From JAHBVY01 sp964415255 (GTDB lineage: Bacteria; Myxococcota_A; Polyangia; Polyangiales; Polyangiaceae), in NCBI GenBank assembly GCA_964415255.1, contig CAYQAC010000009.1, positions 1-64,000 of the forward strand: a stretch of 64,000 bases of DNA, written 5' to 3'. The notes under the pieces are model-generated. The model was not told the origin of the DNA, searched no databases, and worked only from the letters and a program-made list of their open reading frames with translations. The position numbers were made by a program, and so were the translations under genes. Shown here piece after piece: positions 1-7,945 of the stretch; the first letter of the stretch is position 1, and each line of letters starts with the position of its first letter.

Positions 1-200
1 TGTGCGAGCACCGGGGCAAGGTGCTCTCACGGGAGCAGCTCTTGGCGCGCGTTTGGGGCTCAAGCTACGAGGGCGGCCCGCGCACGGTGGACATCCACGT
101 GCGCCGCCTGCGCGCGAAGCTGGGGGAGAGCTTGCCGCTCGAAACCCTGCGCGGCTCAGGCTACAAGCTGAGCGCGCCCGCCTCCCTCGGGCAGCCCTGA
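1..200 (+). CDS. Response regulator C-terminus (OmpR/PhoB winged helix), 5' truncated
   Basis: The reading frame is open from the window edge and ends at TGA 198-200. It encodes the last 65 or so residues of an OmpR/PhoB-type DNA-binding domain: the stretch KVLSREQLLARVWG, the recognition-helix region RTVDIHVRRLRAKLG, and the closing wing LRGSGYKL are typical of this family. The receiver domain lies outside the window, so the signal it answers to is unknown. pdxA follows 16 bp downstream on the same strand, probably by chance of position rather than function. No histidine kinase gene is seen on this side. Confidence 0.85.
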   Translation, partial: CEHRGKVLSREQLLARVWGSSYEGGPRTVDIHVRRLRAKLGESLPLETLRGSGYKLSAPASLGQP

Positions 201-216
201 GACCGCTGAGCCGACG

Positions 217-1425
217 ATGACCCCGCCCCGCCGTCGAGCCACCCTACCTGCCGCTAAGTCAGCCGGCCAGTCTACTGGTGGGGCGGGTTCGAAGCCGTCG
301 AAACGCACTGTAGGGGCGGGTTTGAAACCCGCCCGGCCAACCACCACACGCACTGCTTCCGCGCGGTCGCAAGGCGCGGGTCACCTGGTGGTCTCCATCG
401 GGTGTCCGGCGGGCGTGGGCCCTGAGGTGTCCGTCGCGGCGGCCCTGCGCTACGCGGCGGGTGAGGGGCACGCGGGGCCGGGGCGCACCCGCGTGAGGGG
501 CGGGCGGCCGAGCGTGGTGCTGGTGGGGGACAGCGCCACGCTGAGGGCAGCGGTGGATTTTTTGGGGGTTGGGGAGCACCTGCTGGTGCCGTTCGCGACG
601 TCGGCTGACGGAGCGCCCGCGCCGCCAGGCGCCGTGTTCGTCTACGACCCTGGCGTGCGGGTGACCCCGCGAGACCGCACGAAGGGTGCCCCCACACGTC
701 GCGCCGGCGCCGCGCAGCTCACCTTCATCGAGGCGGCTTACGGCCTCACCCGCGCGCTGCCGCGCGCCGCGCTGGTGACTGGCCCCGTGAGTAAGGAGGC
801 GATCGCGCGCTCCGGGGTGCCTGGTTCGGAGACCTTCCTAGGGCACACCGAGTGGCTGCAGGCGCTCGACGGCGCCAAGACGAGCGTGATGTGCTTCGCC
901 TCGCAGGCGCTGGTGACGAGCTTGGTCACGACGCACCTGCCGCTCAGCGCGGTGCCAAGCGCCCTGACGCGGAGCGGGGTGAAGACGGCGTGCCTCGCCT
1001 TGGCGGAGCTGCTCGCCGCGCGCGGCCACGTGAAGCCAACCGTCGCCGTGTGCTCCTTGAATCCCCACGCGGGTGAGGGCGAGCTGCTCGGCGCCGAAGA
1101 GCGCACCGCGATCGCCCCTGGCATCGCCGCGGCGCGGCGCGCGTGTGACGCGCGCTTCATTGGGCCGATCGGCGCTGAGACAGCGTACCGCAAGGCGGCG
1201 CGCGGTGAGTACGCTGGGGTGGTGGCGATGTACCACGATCAAGCGACCATCCCGATGAAGCTGCTCGCCTTCGGCGACGCCGTGAACATCACCATGGGCC
1301 TGTCCATCGTGCGCACTAGCGTGGATCATGGCACCGGCTACGACATCGCCTGGCGCGGCACCGCGAACCCGTCAGGTATGCTGAGCGCCCTAGTGTGCGC
1401 CGAGCAGCTGCTCGCGCGGCGCTGA
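217..1425 (+). CDS. pdxA: 4-hydroxythreonine-4-phosphate dehydrogenase
   Basis: NAD-dependent enzyme of the deoxyxylulose-5-phosphate route to pyridoxal phosphate; its product is condensed by PdxJ, also encoded in this window at 30929. Family motifs are clear: PAGVGPEV near residue 64, GPVSKEAI near 179, and the three metal-binding histidines H210 (GHTEW), H284 (NPHAGE) and H340 (YHDQ), followed by RTSVDHGTGYDIA. From ATG 217 the protein is 402 residues, about 60 longer at the N-terminus than usual. That extension carries a palindromic repeat read as VGAGLKPA (residues 32-39). The conserved part begins only at residue 56, and an in-frame GTG at 388 would give a normal-length enzyme, so the true start is uncertain. 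A G-rich stretch at 556-580 resembles the intergenic G-run element but lies in coding sequence. Confidence 0.93.
   Translation: MTPPRRRATLPAAKSAGQSTGGAGSKPSKRTVGAGLKPARPTTTRTASARSQGAGHLVVSIGCPAGVGPEVSVAAALRYAAGEGHAGPGRTRVRGGRPSVVLVGDSATLRAAVDFLGVGEHLLVPFATSADGAPAPPGAVFVYDPGVRVTPRDRTKGAPTRRAGAAQLTFIEAAYGLTRALPRAALVTGPVSKEAIARSGVPGSETFLGHTEWLQALDGAKTSVMCFASQALVTSLVTTHLPLSAVPSALTRSGVKTACLALAELLAARGHVKPTVAVCSLNPHAGEGELLGAEERTAIAPGIAAARRACDARFIGPIGAETAYRKAARGEYAGVVAMYHDQATIPMKLLAFGDAVNITMGLSIVRTSVDHGTGYDIAWRGTANPSGMLSALVCAEQLLARR
277..334 (+). repeat. REP-like palindrome in the pdxA 5' region, with a degenerate neighbour
   Basis: At 313-334 the sequence GGGGCGGGTTT-GAAACCCGCCC is a near-perfect inverted repeat preceded by TA. 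A decayed copy (GGGGCGGGTTCGAAGCC) lies at 280-296. The intact copy matches, in reverse complement, one inside birA at 34834. Confidence 0.75.
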
Positions 1426-1432
1426 GGTGCGT

Positions 1433-1586
1433 GGCGCTGTAGTGCGCTTTGGGCGGCGCTGTAGTGCGCTTTGGGTGGCGCTACAGTGCGCTTTGGGCGG
1501 CGCTACAGTGCGCTTCGGGCGGCGCTGCAGTGCGCTTCGGGCGGCGCTGCAGTGCGCTTTGGGCGGCGCTGCAGTGCGCTTTGGGC
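1433..1586 (+). repeat. 22-bp tandem repeat, 7 copies, after pdxA
   Basis: Seven head-to-tail units of 22 bp begin at 1433, 1455, 1477, 1499, 1521, 1543 and 1565. Each starts GGCGCT(GTA/ACA/GCA)GTGCG and ends with TT(T/C)GGG(C/T). Variation sits mainly at three positions and is shared by neighbouring units, as expected from local duplication. The pdxA stop region (GGCGCTGAGGTGCG) resembles the first 14 bases of a unit, so the array may have grown from it. There are no unique spacers, so it is not a CRISPR array. It lies between the convergent genes pdxA and the hydrolase. Confidence 0.93.
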
Positions 1587-1662
1587 GCCAACATGCAGCC
1601 TAAAATGGCTCGTTGCGCCGCGTTGTGGCGGTGAGCTGACGAAATAGGCTGACCGCAGCGGC

Positions 1663-2511
1663 TCAGGCTGGGTGGGTCGTCAGGGCACCCGTCATGATTT
1701 GGATCAGGCCCTCGGGGTTGTCGGCGTGCACCCAGTGACCTGAGCCTTGAAGGGCGTGCAGCTTCACGCGGGCGGCGGGGGGGAGCGCCTCTGCGCGGGC
1801 GATGTCGGGCGGGGCGTAGCGATCGCTCTCAGTGGCGTACAGGAGGTGCACGTCGGGCGAGGCGCGGCGCGCCTCAAGCCAGGGCCACATATCCTCGCGG
1901 AAATAATCACGGAGGAGCTCCTTGATGATGTCGAGATCGAAGGCCCAGCGGTAGCTCCCGCCATCCCGGCGCAGGTTGGTCGTCATCCAGCGGGCGGTGC
2001 CGAGGCTGACGCCGCGCGCGGTGAGCGCCTCGAGCATCGCTTCACGGCTGGGGAAGGGGTAAGGCTCCTCACGGGTCACGGCCTCCAGCCGGCTCACCAG
2101 GTGCCCCACCTCACCGCCCTGGCCGCGGGGCTGCTCCCCCGGGGGTGAGTCCAGCGCCCACACCTGGCGCAAGCCCACGGGCAGCAGCTCCGCGAATTTC
2201 AGCGCGACCTTCCCACCGAAGGAGTGGCCGATCATCGCGTCGGCGGTGAGGCCGTGGGCGTCCAGCGTCGCGGCGACGTCGCGTACGGAGCGCGCCACGG
2301 TGAAGGGGCCACCCTGCGCCTGGGAGGTGGGCGCGGAGTCGCCGTGTCCGGGCAGATCGATCAGCGCGACTTGGCTGCCCGGCACCGTCTCCACCAGGCG
2401 GCGCCCGAGGCCGCGCAGGTTGCTGCCTGAGCCGAGGATCCCATGCAGCAGCACCAAGGTGCGGGCGGCGTGGGCGTCGCCCAGCCGTGTGAGCGAGAGC
2501 GGGGAGGTCAC
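1663..2511 (-). CDS. Alpha/beta hydrolase (YbfF/ABHD11-like esterase)
   Basis: A 282-residue alpha/beta hydrolase with no signal peptide, so cytoplasmic. The oxyanion-hole region LLHGILGSGSNL (residues 21-32), the nucleophile elbow GHSFGG with S97, the likely acid D230 (ATESDRY) and the catalytic H259 (GSGHWVH) are all present and in order. The HGxxGSxxN pattern and length are typical of YbfF-type acyl-ester hydrolases. The physiological substrate cannot be read from sequence. It converges on pdxA, with a tandem repeat between the two stops. No operon partner is visible; the upstream methyltransferase is divergent. Confidence 0.88.
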   Translation of the reverse strand: MTSPLSLTRLGDAHAARTLVLLHGILGSGSNLRGLGRRLVETVPGSQVALIDLPGHGDSAPTSQAQGGPFTVARSVRDVAATLDAHGLTADAMIGHSFGGKVALKFAELLPVGLRQVWALDSPPGEQPRGQGGEVGHLVSRLEAVTREEPYPFPSREAMLEALTARGVSLGTARWMTTNLRRDGGSYRWAFDLDIIKELLRDYFREDMWPWLEARRASPDVHLLYATESDRYAPPDIARAEALPPAARVKLHALQGSGHWVHADNPEGLIQIMTGALTTHPA

Positions 2512-2664
2512 GGGCCTTAGGTAGTACGGCGAGGGCCTGGGTGACTAGCCTCCTTCACGCTCGGCGACGCCTGGCTCGCCCGCGCGTCGCCCCGGCCGTG
2601 GCGCTCACGGGGCAACCGCGGGCGTCCCTCGACAAGCGCTGAAGAGTCGGATACCGGACCGAGC

Positions 2665-4704
2665 ATGGTCGCCTCGAAGCGCGATGCGTCGGAGCGCGCC
2701 GCCTTGAAGCGCGATGCGTCGGAGCGCGCCGCCTTGAAGCGCGCCGCGCTGGAGCGGCGGCGAGCGACCGCGCTGGAGCGCAGCTTACGGCGGGCGAGCC
2801 CGCTCGAGCAGTGGACGCTGCGCCTGGCGGCGGCTCACGCCGAGCAGCGGACCCCGCCAGGGCGCTGGCTCCCGAGCGCGCTCAGGTCGCTCGCGCTGCA
2901 GCTTGCGGCCGCGCGCGGCGCACTCGTGAGTGTCCCTGACGAAGAGGCCTGGCTGAGCGCGGGGGCTGGCCTCCCGCCGGGGCACCCGCTCGCCGCCGCG
3001 CGGCTGTTTCAGGAGCAGCTCCCGCCGCTGCCTGCGTTTGACGCCCAGCTCAGCGTGGAGCTGGCTGCGGCGCTGGCTCGGCTGGTGGCAGAGGACACGA
3101 GCCCAGCGCTGCTTGGCCGCGCCTACCAAAAGCTGATCGCGGGTCGACACCCGGGCGCGCTCCGGCTCCGGGGGGTCGGTGCCGCGCGGAAACGTAGCGG
3201 CAGCTTCTACACGCCGAGCGCGGTGTCGCGCGAGCTGGCTGAGCGCGCGCTCGAGCGCTGCCCGGAGCCGCGGTCGGTGTGCGACCCGGCGGTGGGCGGC
3301 GGCGCCTTCTTGCTGGCCTGTTACGACGCTTGGGTGGGTGAGGGGGCGCCGGCTGCGCGGCGGCTCGCGGTGCTAGCGAGGATGGTGGGGGCGGACACCT
3401 CCCCGCTCGCGCTGGCGCTCACCGAGCTCAGCCTTTGGCTTACGCTCTCGTTGCCTGAGCTCCCCATCTCCGAGCTGCCGACGCGCTTGCTCCAGGGCGA
3501 CTCGCTCGGCGTGGGGCTGGGGCGGCGCGTGGATTGGGCGCGCGAGGTCCCTGATGTGTTTCAGCAGGGCGGCTTTCAGCTCGTGATCGGCAACCCGCCG
3601 TGGGTCGCCTTCGCGGGGCGCGCGGCTCAGCCGCTCGCTCAGCGGACACGCGACGCGCTCTCGCGTCGCTACCAGGCGTGGCGCGGCTTCCCGACCTTGC
3701 AGAGCGCCTTCGTCGAGTTGGCCGCGCGGACGCTCGCGCCGCGCGGCGTGGTCTCGCTGCTCATGCCGAGCCCAATCGCGGATCTCTCGGGGTACGCCGC
3801 GCTCCGCCGCGTCGCCACCGAGCGCCACACCCTGGTGACGCCCCTCCGTGAGGTGTCGCGGCGCGCGTTCACTGAGGTGGCGCAGCCCTGCTTCGGCCTC
3901 TTGCTGGCACCTTCAGAGGCGGCCACGGCGAGCGAGGAGCCGTGGCCCTTGCTCGAGCGGAGCGGCAGCGCCACGCTCATGGAGCCCCCGGCGGCGCTCG
4001 TTCGGTTAGCTGACTTTCCGCGGCTGCCGCGGAGCTGCTTCATGGAGCGCGGCTTCCGCACGGCGAAGGACGTCGCGCGCAGGCTGCTCCGGCGCGCCGC
4101 GGCCCCTGAGGGGCCGTTTCAGGTGCCGCTGCTCGAAGGGAAATGCGTCTCGGCCTTTCATCGCGGGCCGCCGCGGCTGTTCCTTCATCCAGATGAGGCG
4201 GCGCTCGCGGAGCGACACGTGCGCCTGCCCAGCGCCGCGCAGTTTCGCGCGGTTCAGTTTTTAGTCAGACAAACAGCCCATCGACCGATCGCGGCGCTCC
4301 ACGACGGCGGGCTGTTCAGGAACTCGCTGATCGCCGGCTTCGCCTGCCCGCCGTACTCCGCCGTCACCCTGGTGGCGCTGCTCAACTCAAGCCTCTACCA
4401 CGCGCTGCACCTCGCGCTGTTCCGCGACTCGCGCCAGGCGGTGTTCCCCCAAGTGAAGGTGGCGCACCTGCGCGCGCTGCCCGCGCCGCGGCCTGGCGCG
4501 GCCTTGAACCTGGTGGAGGCGCTCGGGGCCGCATCGATTGCCGCACGGAATCAAGGTCAGCCGCTGCCGGCGCCGCTCCTCGCGGCGCTGGAGTCCGCCG
4601 TCTACGCGGCGTTCGGCGTCTCGAAGGTGGAGCGTGAGGCGATTGAGGGCTTCTTGGCGCAGCACGGGGGGCCGCGGCGTCGGGCGCGCGGCGCGCGCTG
4701 GTGA
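2665..4704 (+). CDS. N6-adenine DNA methyltransferase, TaqI/Eco57I-like, apparently orphan
   Basis: Predicted S-adenosylmethionine-dependent DNA adenine methylase of 679 residues. The GSFYTP signature (residues 179-184) precedes SAM motif I (DPAVGGGAF, 207-215); the catalytic motif IV is NPPW at 310-313. The C-terminal 250 residues (NSLIAGF, then LLNSSLYHALH) resemble the TaqI-like target-recognition domain. No PD-(D/E)xK nuclease motif is seen in it and no restriction gene is adjacent, so it looks like a solitary methylase; a divergent type IIG enzyme cannot be excluded. The first 40 residues are a tandem decapeptide repeat (KRDASERAAL) encoded by 30-bp units. They may be non-native coding, and a later start is possible. 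Confidence 0.85.
   Translation: MVASKRDASERAALKRDASERAALKRAALERRRATALERSLRRASPLEQWTLRLAAAHAEQRTPPGRWLPSALRSLALQLAAARGALVSVPDEEAWLSAGAGLPPGHPLAAARLFQEQLPPLPAFDAQLSVELAAALARLVAEDTSPALLGRAYQKLIAGRHPGALRLRGVGAARKRSGSFYTPSAVSRELAERALERCPEPRSVCDPAVGGGAFLLACYDAWVGEGAPAARRLAVLARMVGADTSPLALALTELSLWLTLSLPELPISELPTRLLQGDSLGVGLGRRVDWAREVPDVFQQGGFQLVIGNPPWVAFAGRAAQPLAQRTRDALSRRYQAWRGFPTLQSAFVELAARTLAPRGVVSLLMPSPIADLSGYAALRRVATERHTLVTPLREVSRRAFTEVAQPCFGLLLAPSEAATASEEPWPLLERSGSATLMEPPAALVRLADFPRLPRSCFMERGFRTAKDVARRLLRRAAAPEGPFQVPLLEGKCVSAFHRGPPRLFLHPDEAALAERHVRLPSAAQFRAVQFLVRQTAHRPIAALHDGGLFRNSLIAGFACPPYSAVTLVALLNSSLYHALHLALFRDSRQAVFPQVKVAHLRALPAPRPGAALNLVEALGAASIAARNQGQPLPAPLLAALESAVYAAFGVSKVEREAIEGFLAQHGGPRRRARGARW
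2674..2750 (+). repeat. 30-bp in-frame tandem repeat in the methylase 5' end
   Basis: Two full units and a partial third encode KRDASERAAL, KRDASERAAL and KRAALE. The period is a multiple of three, so the frame is kept. Confidence 0.8.
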
Positions 4705-4880
4705 GGTTTAGGGGCACCTGGAGCGGCGCGCAGTGACTGCAGCGCCGAGCGGCGCCGCGCATTGGGACCAACCCCCCAAACCAACAGGGGAAATCAGCGC
4801 TGGGAGTGGCGCTGAGGCTCGAAGCGCCCCGAGGTGTCGCGACCGATTGACGGCGGAGACGACGCCTCTACGATGCGGGG

Positions 4881-5273
4881 ATGATCATCCCGGAAGCCTT
4901 CATCCCGCTGCTCACCACTCAGAAGTCGTTCGCGCACCTGGCGACCGTGATGCCTGACGGCACCCCGCAGGTGACCCCGGTGTGGATTGACTTCGACGGC
5001 AGCCACGTATTGGTCAACACAGCTGTCGGTCGCCTGAAAGATCGCAACCTGAGCGCCCGCGCCGAGGTGGGGCTCTCCATCTGCGATCCTGACAACCCCT
5101 ACCGCTACCTGGCGATCCGGGGGCGCGTGGTGGAGCGCAGCCTGGAGGGCGCGGAGGAGCACATCGACACGCTGGCTCAGCGCTACCTCGGGAGCCCATA
5201 TCCTTTCCGTAAGGAAAATGAGGTCCGTGTGCTGTTCCGCGTGGAGCCGCTCAAGGTCAGCGCCCAGGGCTGA
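4881..5273 (+). CDS. PPOX-class (split beta-barrel) flavin/F420-dependent oxidoreductase
   Basis: A 130-residue single-domain protein of the pyridoxamine-phosphate-oxidase-like fold. HLATVMPDGTPQVTPVWIDFDG (split here as HLATVMPDG and PQVTPVWIDFDG, residues 19-40), then VNTAVGRLKDRNL and the strand RYLAIRGRVVE are characteristic of the Rv1155-like subgroup (TIGR03618). Members bind F420 or flavin; which one is used here is not shown by sequence. It stands alone between G-run elements at 4768 and 5363. The segment PFRKENE is encoded by an exact TTTCC-N4-GGAAA palindrome at 5204-5217. Confidence 0.88.
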   Translation: MIIPEAFIPLLTTQKSFAHLATVMPDGTPQVTPVWIDFDGSHVLVNTAVGRLKDRNLSARAEVGLSICDPDNPYRYLAIRGRVVERSLEGAEEHIDTLAQRYLGSPYPFRKENEVRVLFRVEPLKVSAQG

Positions 5274-5616
5274 GGCGTGCCAACCAAGGCCCATTGAGCA
5301 CAGCGGCGCCTGCCCCAGCGGGAGCACGAGTGGGAGCCCATGGACTCGCGCTGCGCGTTGGATTTTTGGGGGGTTGGACGGCACCGCGCCGCGTGTGACA
5401 GGGAGCGTCCGTTGGGGGCGCTCCACCACACGCTGAGGTGAGCTGCCCCCAACGTCAGGCTTACAACCTGGTTAGAGGTAGGAGCGAACTCATGCGGGAG
5501 ATTGATCTCGCTGCGCGCTGCCCTTACCCTGTGGCGGTGTGACGCAGGCTGGGTGCGCACAGCGGCGCTGAGGCGCCGTTCGATTTCGAGGCTCAGGCCC
5601 TCGAGCAAGGAACGCT
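5274..5616. other. Intergenic region with one G-run element
   Basis: There is no convincing gene in these 343 bp. A G-run element with its CACCGCG tail lies at 5363-5389. An AAGGA at 5607-5611 is the ribosome binding site for the next gene. I see no clear promoter or terminator. Confidence 0.6.
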
Positions 5617-7932
5617 ATGAAGATGGGACTTGGGACCTCACGGGTGGTGCTCGCGCTGGCGGGCCTCGTCGCCTCAAGCTTGCTGCTCGGCGGGTCGGGC
5701 TGCTCCTCGGGGGAGGAGTCGGGCGAAGAGGCAGACGGCGCTTGCCTCTCGAACCGCGCCTTCTTCGCGCAGAAGGTGTGGGGGCCGGTGGTCCAGACCA
5801 CCTGCCTCAACTGCCACTCGCCTGACGGCGTGGCGGCGGAGGAGGGCGCGGAGCTGCAGCTCCTGCCGCCTGGCTACCCAGGCTTCCTGGACACCAACAT
5901 GGCCGCGCTGGCGGAGATGGCGAAGCTTGAGAGCGACGGGAAATCGGTCGTGCTCCGCAAGCCGCTCGGTGAGCTCTCTCACGGCGGCGGCGTGCAGCTC
6001 AGCGCGGACAGCAAGGAGTACAAGGCGCTGGCCGAGCTCATCGAGCGTTTCCGCACGGCAGAGTCCTGCGCGGAGGAGCCTCAGGTGGCGAGCTTCCCGG
6101 GCGTGCAGCAGCTGGGTGAGCTGGGCACCTTCCGCAAGGCCTCCCTGCAACTGACAGGCAAGCTGCCCAGCGCGGAGGAGGTGGACGCGCTGCGCGAAGG
6201 TGGCCTCGCCGCCCTGCCGGGCGCCATCGACAAGCTGCTGGAGACGCCGGAGTTCCTCGCCTGGCTGAAGGAGGCGTATAACGACGTCCTCCTGACCGAT
6301 CGCTACTTGGCGTACAACGGCTACGCGCTGAATATCCTGAACGCAGAGCAGTTCCCCTACGCGCGGGATGTTTATGACAACTACTCTGACGAAGACCGGG
6401 CGCGCATCAGCCGCGCGGTGGCGCGCGAGCCGCTCGAGCTCATCGCGTACATCGTGAAGAATAACCTGCCGTACAGCGAGATCCTCACGGCGGACTACAC
6501 GATGATGAACCCGTTCTCGGCGCGGGTTTATAACGACACCACGGTGCAGTTCGACGACCCGACGGATGAGACCGAGTTCAAGCCGGGTAAGGTGCAGGTG
6601 CAGCTGGAGTCAGGGCTCACCCCCTACCCGCAAGCGGGGCTCATCACCTCGCCCATCTGGCTGAACCGCTACCCCACCACGCCCACGAATCGCAACCGTC
6701 ACCGCGCGCGGATGGTGATGGATCACTTCTTGGCGACGGACATCCTCGCGGTGGTGGATCGCCCGATTGACGCTGAGGAGACGGCCAAATACCAGAACCC
6801 CACGCGCGACGATCCGACCTGCAACGGCTGCCACCGGCAGATGGATCCTATCGCGGGCGCGTTCCAGAAATTTGACCCGAACGATCAAGAGCGCCTGCGC
6901 CCAGAGGCCAACTGGCACCCTGAGATGTTCCCGCCTGGATATGGTCGGGAGGTGATGCAGACCAGCGATTTTGGCAATGCGCCAGCCTGGCTCGCGCAGC
7001 GACTGGTGCGAGATCCACGCTTCGCCTACTCCGCGGTGCGCACGGTGTTCACGGCGCTCACTGGCTTCAAGCCGATGAGCTACCCCACGGACACGGACGG
7101 CGACCTCTTCGCGCAGCAGCTGGCCGCCTGGGAGGCGCAAGACGCCACGTTCCGCAGCCTGACTGACGATTTTGAAGAGAGCGGGCGCAACCTGAAGGTG
7201 CTGATCCGCGGTATCATCATGAGCCCTTACTATCGCGCGCAAGCGGCGCCGGGCCTAGGTGATTCGCAGGCGGTGCAGATGCAAGAGCTCGGGCGCGCGC
7301 GCCTGGAGACGCCAGAGAGCCTGCAGCGGAAGATCGAGGCGGTGGTGGGGACGCCTTGGTCGCGCAGCTGGGACTCGCGCGGCTGGCTCACCAGCGACTA
7401 CCGCGTGCTCTATGGCGGCATCGACTCGGACACCATCACGCAGCGGCTCCCCGCGCCGAACGGCGTGATGGCGAACATCGTGTGGCGCATGGCGAACGAG
7501 GTGGCGTGCGCGGCGACTGCGTACGACTTCTTGCTGCCGAGCAGCGATCGCGCGCTGTTCCCCTACGTCACGATGGATCACGTCCCGGAGACGGCCACGG
7601 GTGACGGGGTGCCAGGCTCCGTGCAGACCATCCGCAAGAACATCCAATACCTCCACGCGCGCATCCTCGGGGAAGATCTCCCGCTCGATCATGAGGAGCT
7701 CAACGCGACGTACCAGCTGTTCTTAGAGACCTGGCGCGAGGGCACCGGCAAGCTGGCCCGTGAAGAGGAGACGAACGGGCTCAAGTGGGGCTGCCGCGCG
7801 CGGACGGACCGCGCGACGGGCGAAGAGCTGCCCCGAGAGCAGCGCATCGAGAACGACCCCAACTACACCGTTCGCGCGTGGATGGCGGTCATCACCTACC
7901 TCCTCAGCGACTATCGCTTCTTGCACGACTGA
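5617..7932 (+). CDS. Secreted lipoprotein with two CxxCH motifs (DUF1549/DUF1588-like)
   Basis: A 771-residue protein with an N-terminal lipoprotein-type signal ending at C29 (GGSGC). Two haem-type motifs are present: CLNCH at residues 63-67 and CNGCH at 402-406. The middle (LTGKLPSAEEVDAL, then LLETPEFLAWLKEAYNDVLL) resembles DUF1549-type modules, and the region around CNGCHRQMDP followed by IRGIIMSPYYRA resembles DUF1588/DUF1592-type modules. Proteins of this kind are common in Planctomycetota and Myxococcota and are nearly always next to a DUF1501 gene, as here. Their substrate is not known. The start is supported by AAGGA five bases upstream. The 13-bp gap to the next gene indicates an operon. 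Confidence 0.82.
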   Translation: MKMGLGTSRVVLALAGLVASSLLLGGSGCSSGEESGEEADGACLSNRAFFAQKVWGPVVQTTCLNCHSPDGVAAEEGAELQLLPPGYPGFLDTNMAALAEMAKLESDGKSVVLRKPLGELSHGGGVQLSADSKEYKALAELIERFRTAESCAEEPQVASFPGVQQLGELGTFRKASLQLTGKLPSAEEVDALREGGLAALPGAIDKLLETPEFLAWLKEAYNDVLLTDRYLAYNGYALNILNAEQFPYARDVYDNYSDEDRARISRAVAREPLELIAYIVKNNLPYSEILTADYTMMNPFSARVYNDTTVQFDDPTDETEFKPGKVQVQLESGLTPYPQAGLITSPIWLNRYPTTPTNRNRHRARMVMDHFLATDILAVVDRPIDAEETAKYQNPTRDDPTCNGCHRQMDPIAGAFQKFDPNDQERLRPEANWHPEMFPPGYGREVMQTSDFGNAPAWLAQRLVRDPRFAYSAVRTVFTALTGFKPMSYPTDTDGDLFAQQLAAWEAQDATFRSLTDDFEESGRNLKVLIRGIIMSPYYRAQAAPGLGDSQAVQMQELGRARLETPESLQRKIEAVVGTPWSRSWDSRGWLTSDYRVLYGGIDSDTITQRLPAPNGVMANIVWRMANEVACAATAYDFLLPSSDRALFPYVTMDHVPETATGDGVPGSVQTIRKNIQYLHARILGEDLPLDHEELNATYQLFLETWREGTGKLAREEETNGLKWGCRARTDRATGEELPREQRIENDPNYTVRAWMAVITYLLSDYRFLHD

Positions 7933-7945
7933 AGGAACCATTCGC

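Noticed and set aside
556..580. G-run element inside pdxA
   Set aside because: TTTTTTGGGGGTTGGGGAGC encodes conserved-looking PdxA residues and lacks the CACCGCG tail, so it is probably chance.
1433..1586. CRISPR array
   Set aside because: Units are contiguous with no unique spacers, and no cas gene is present.
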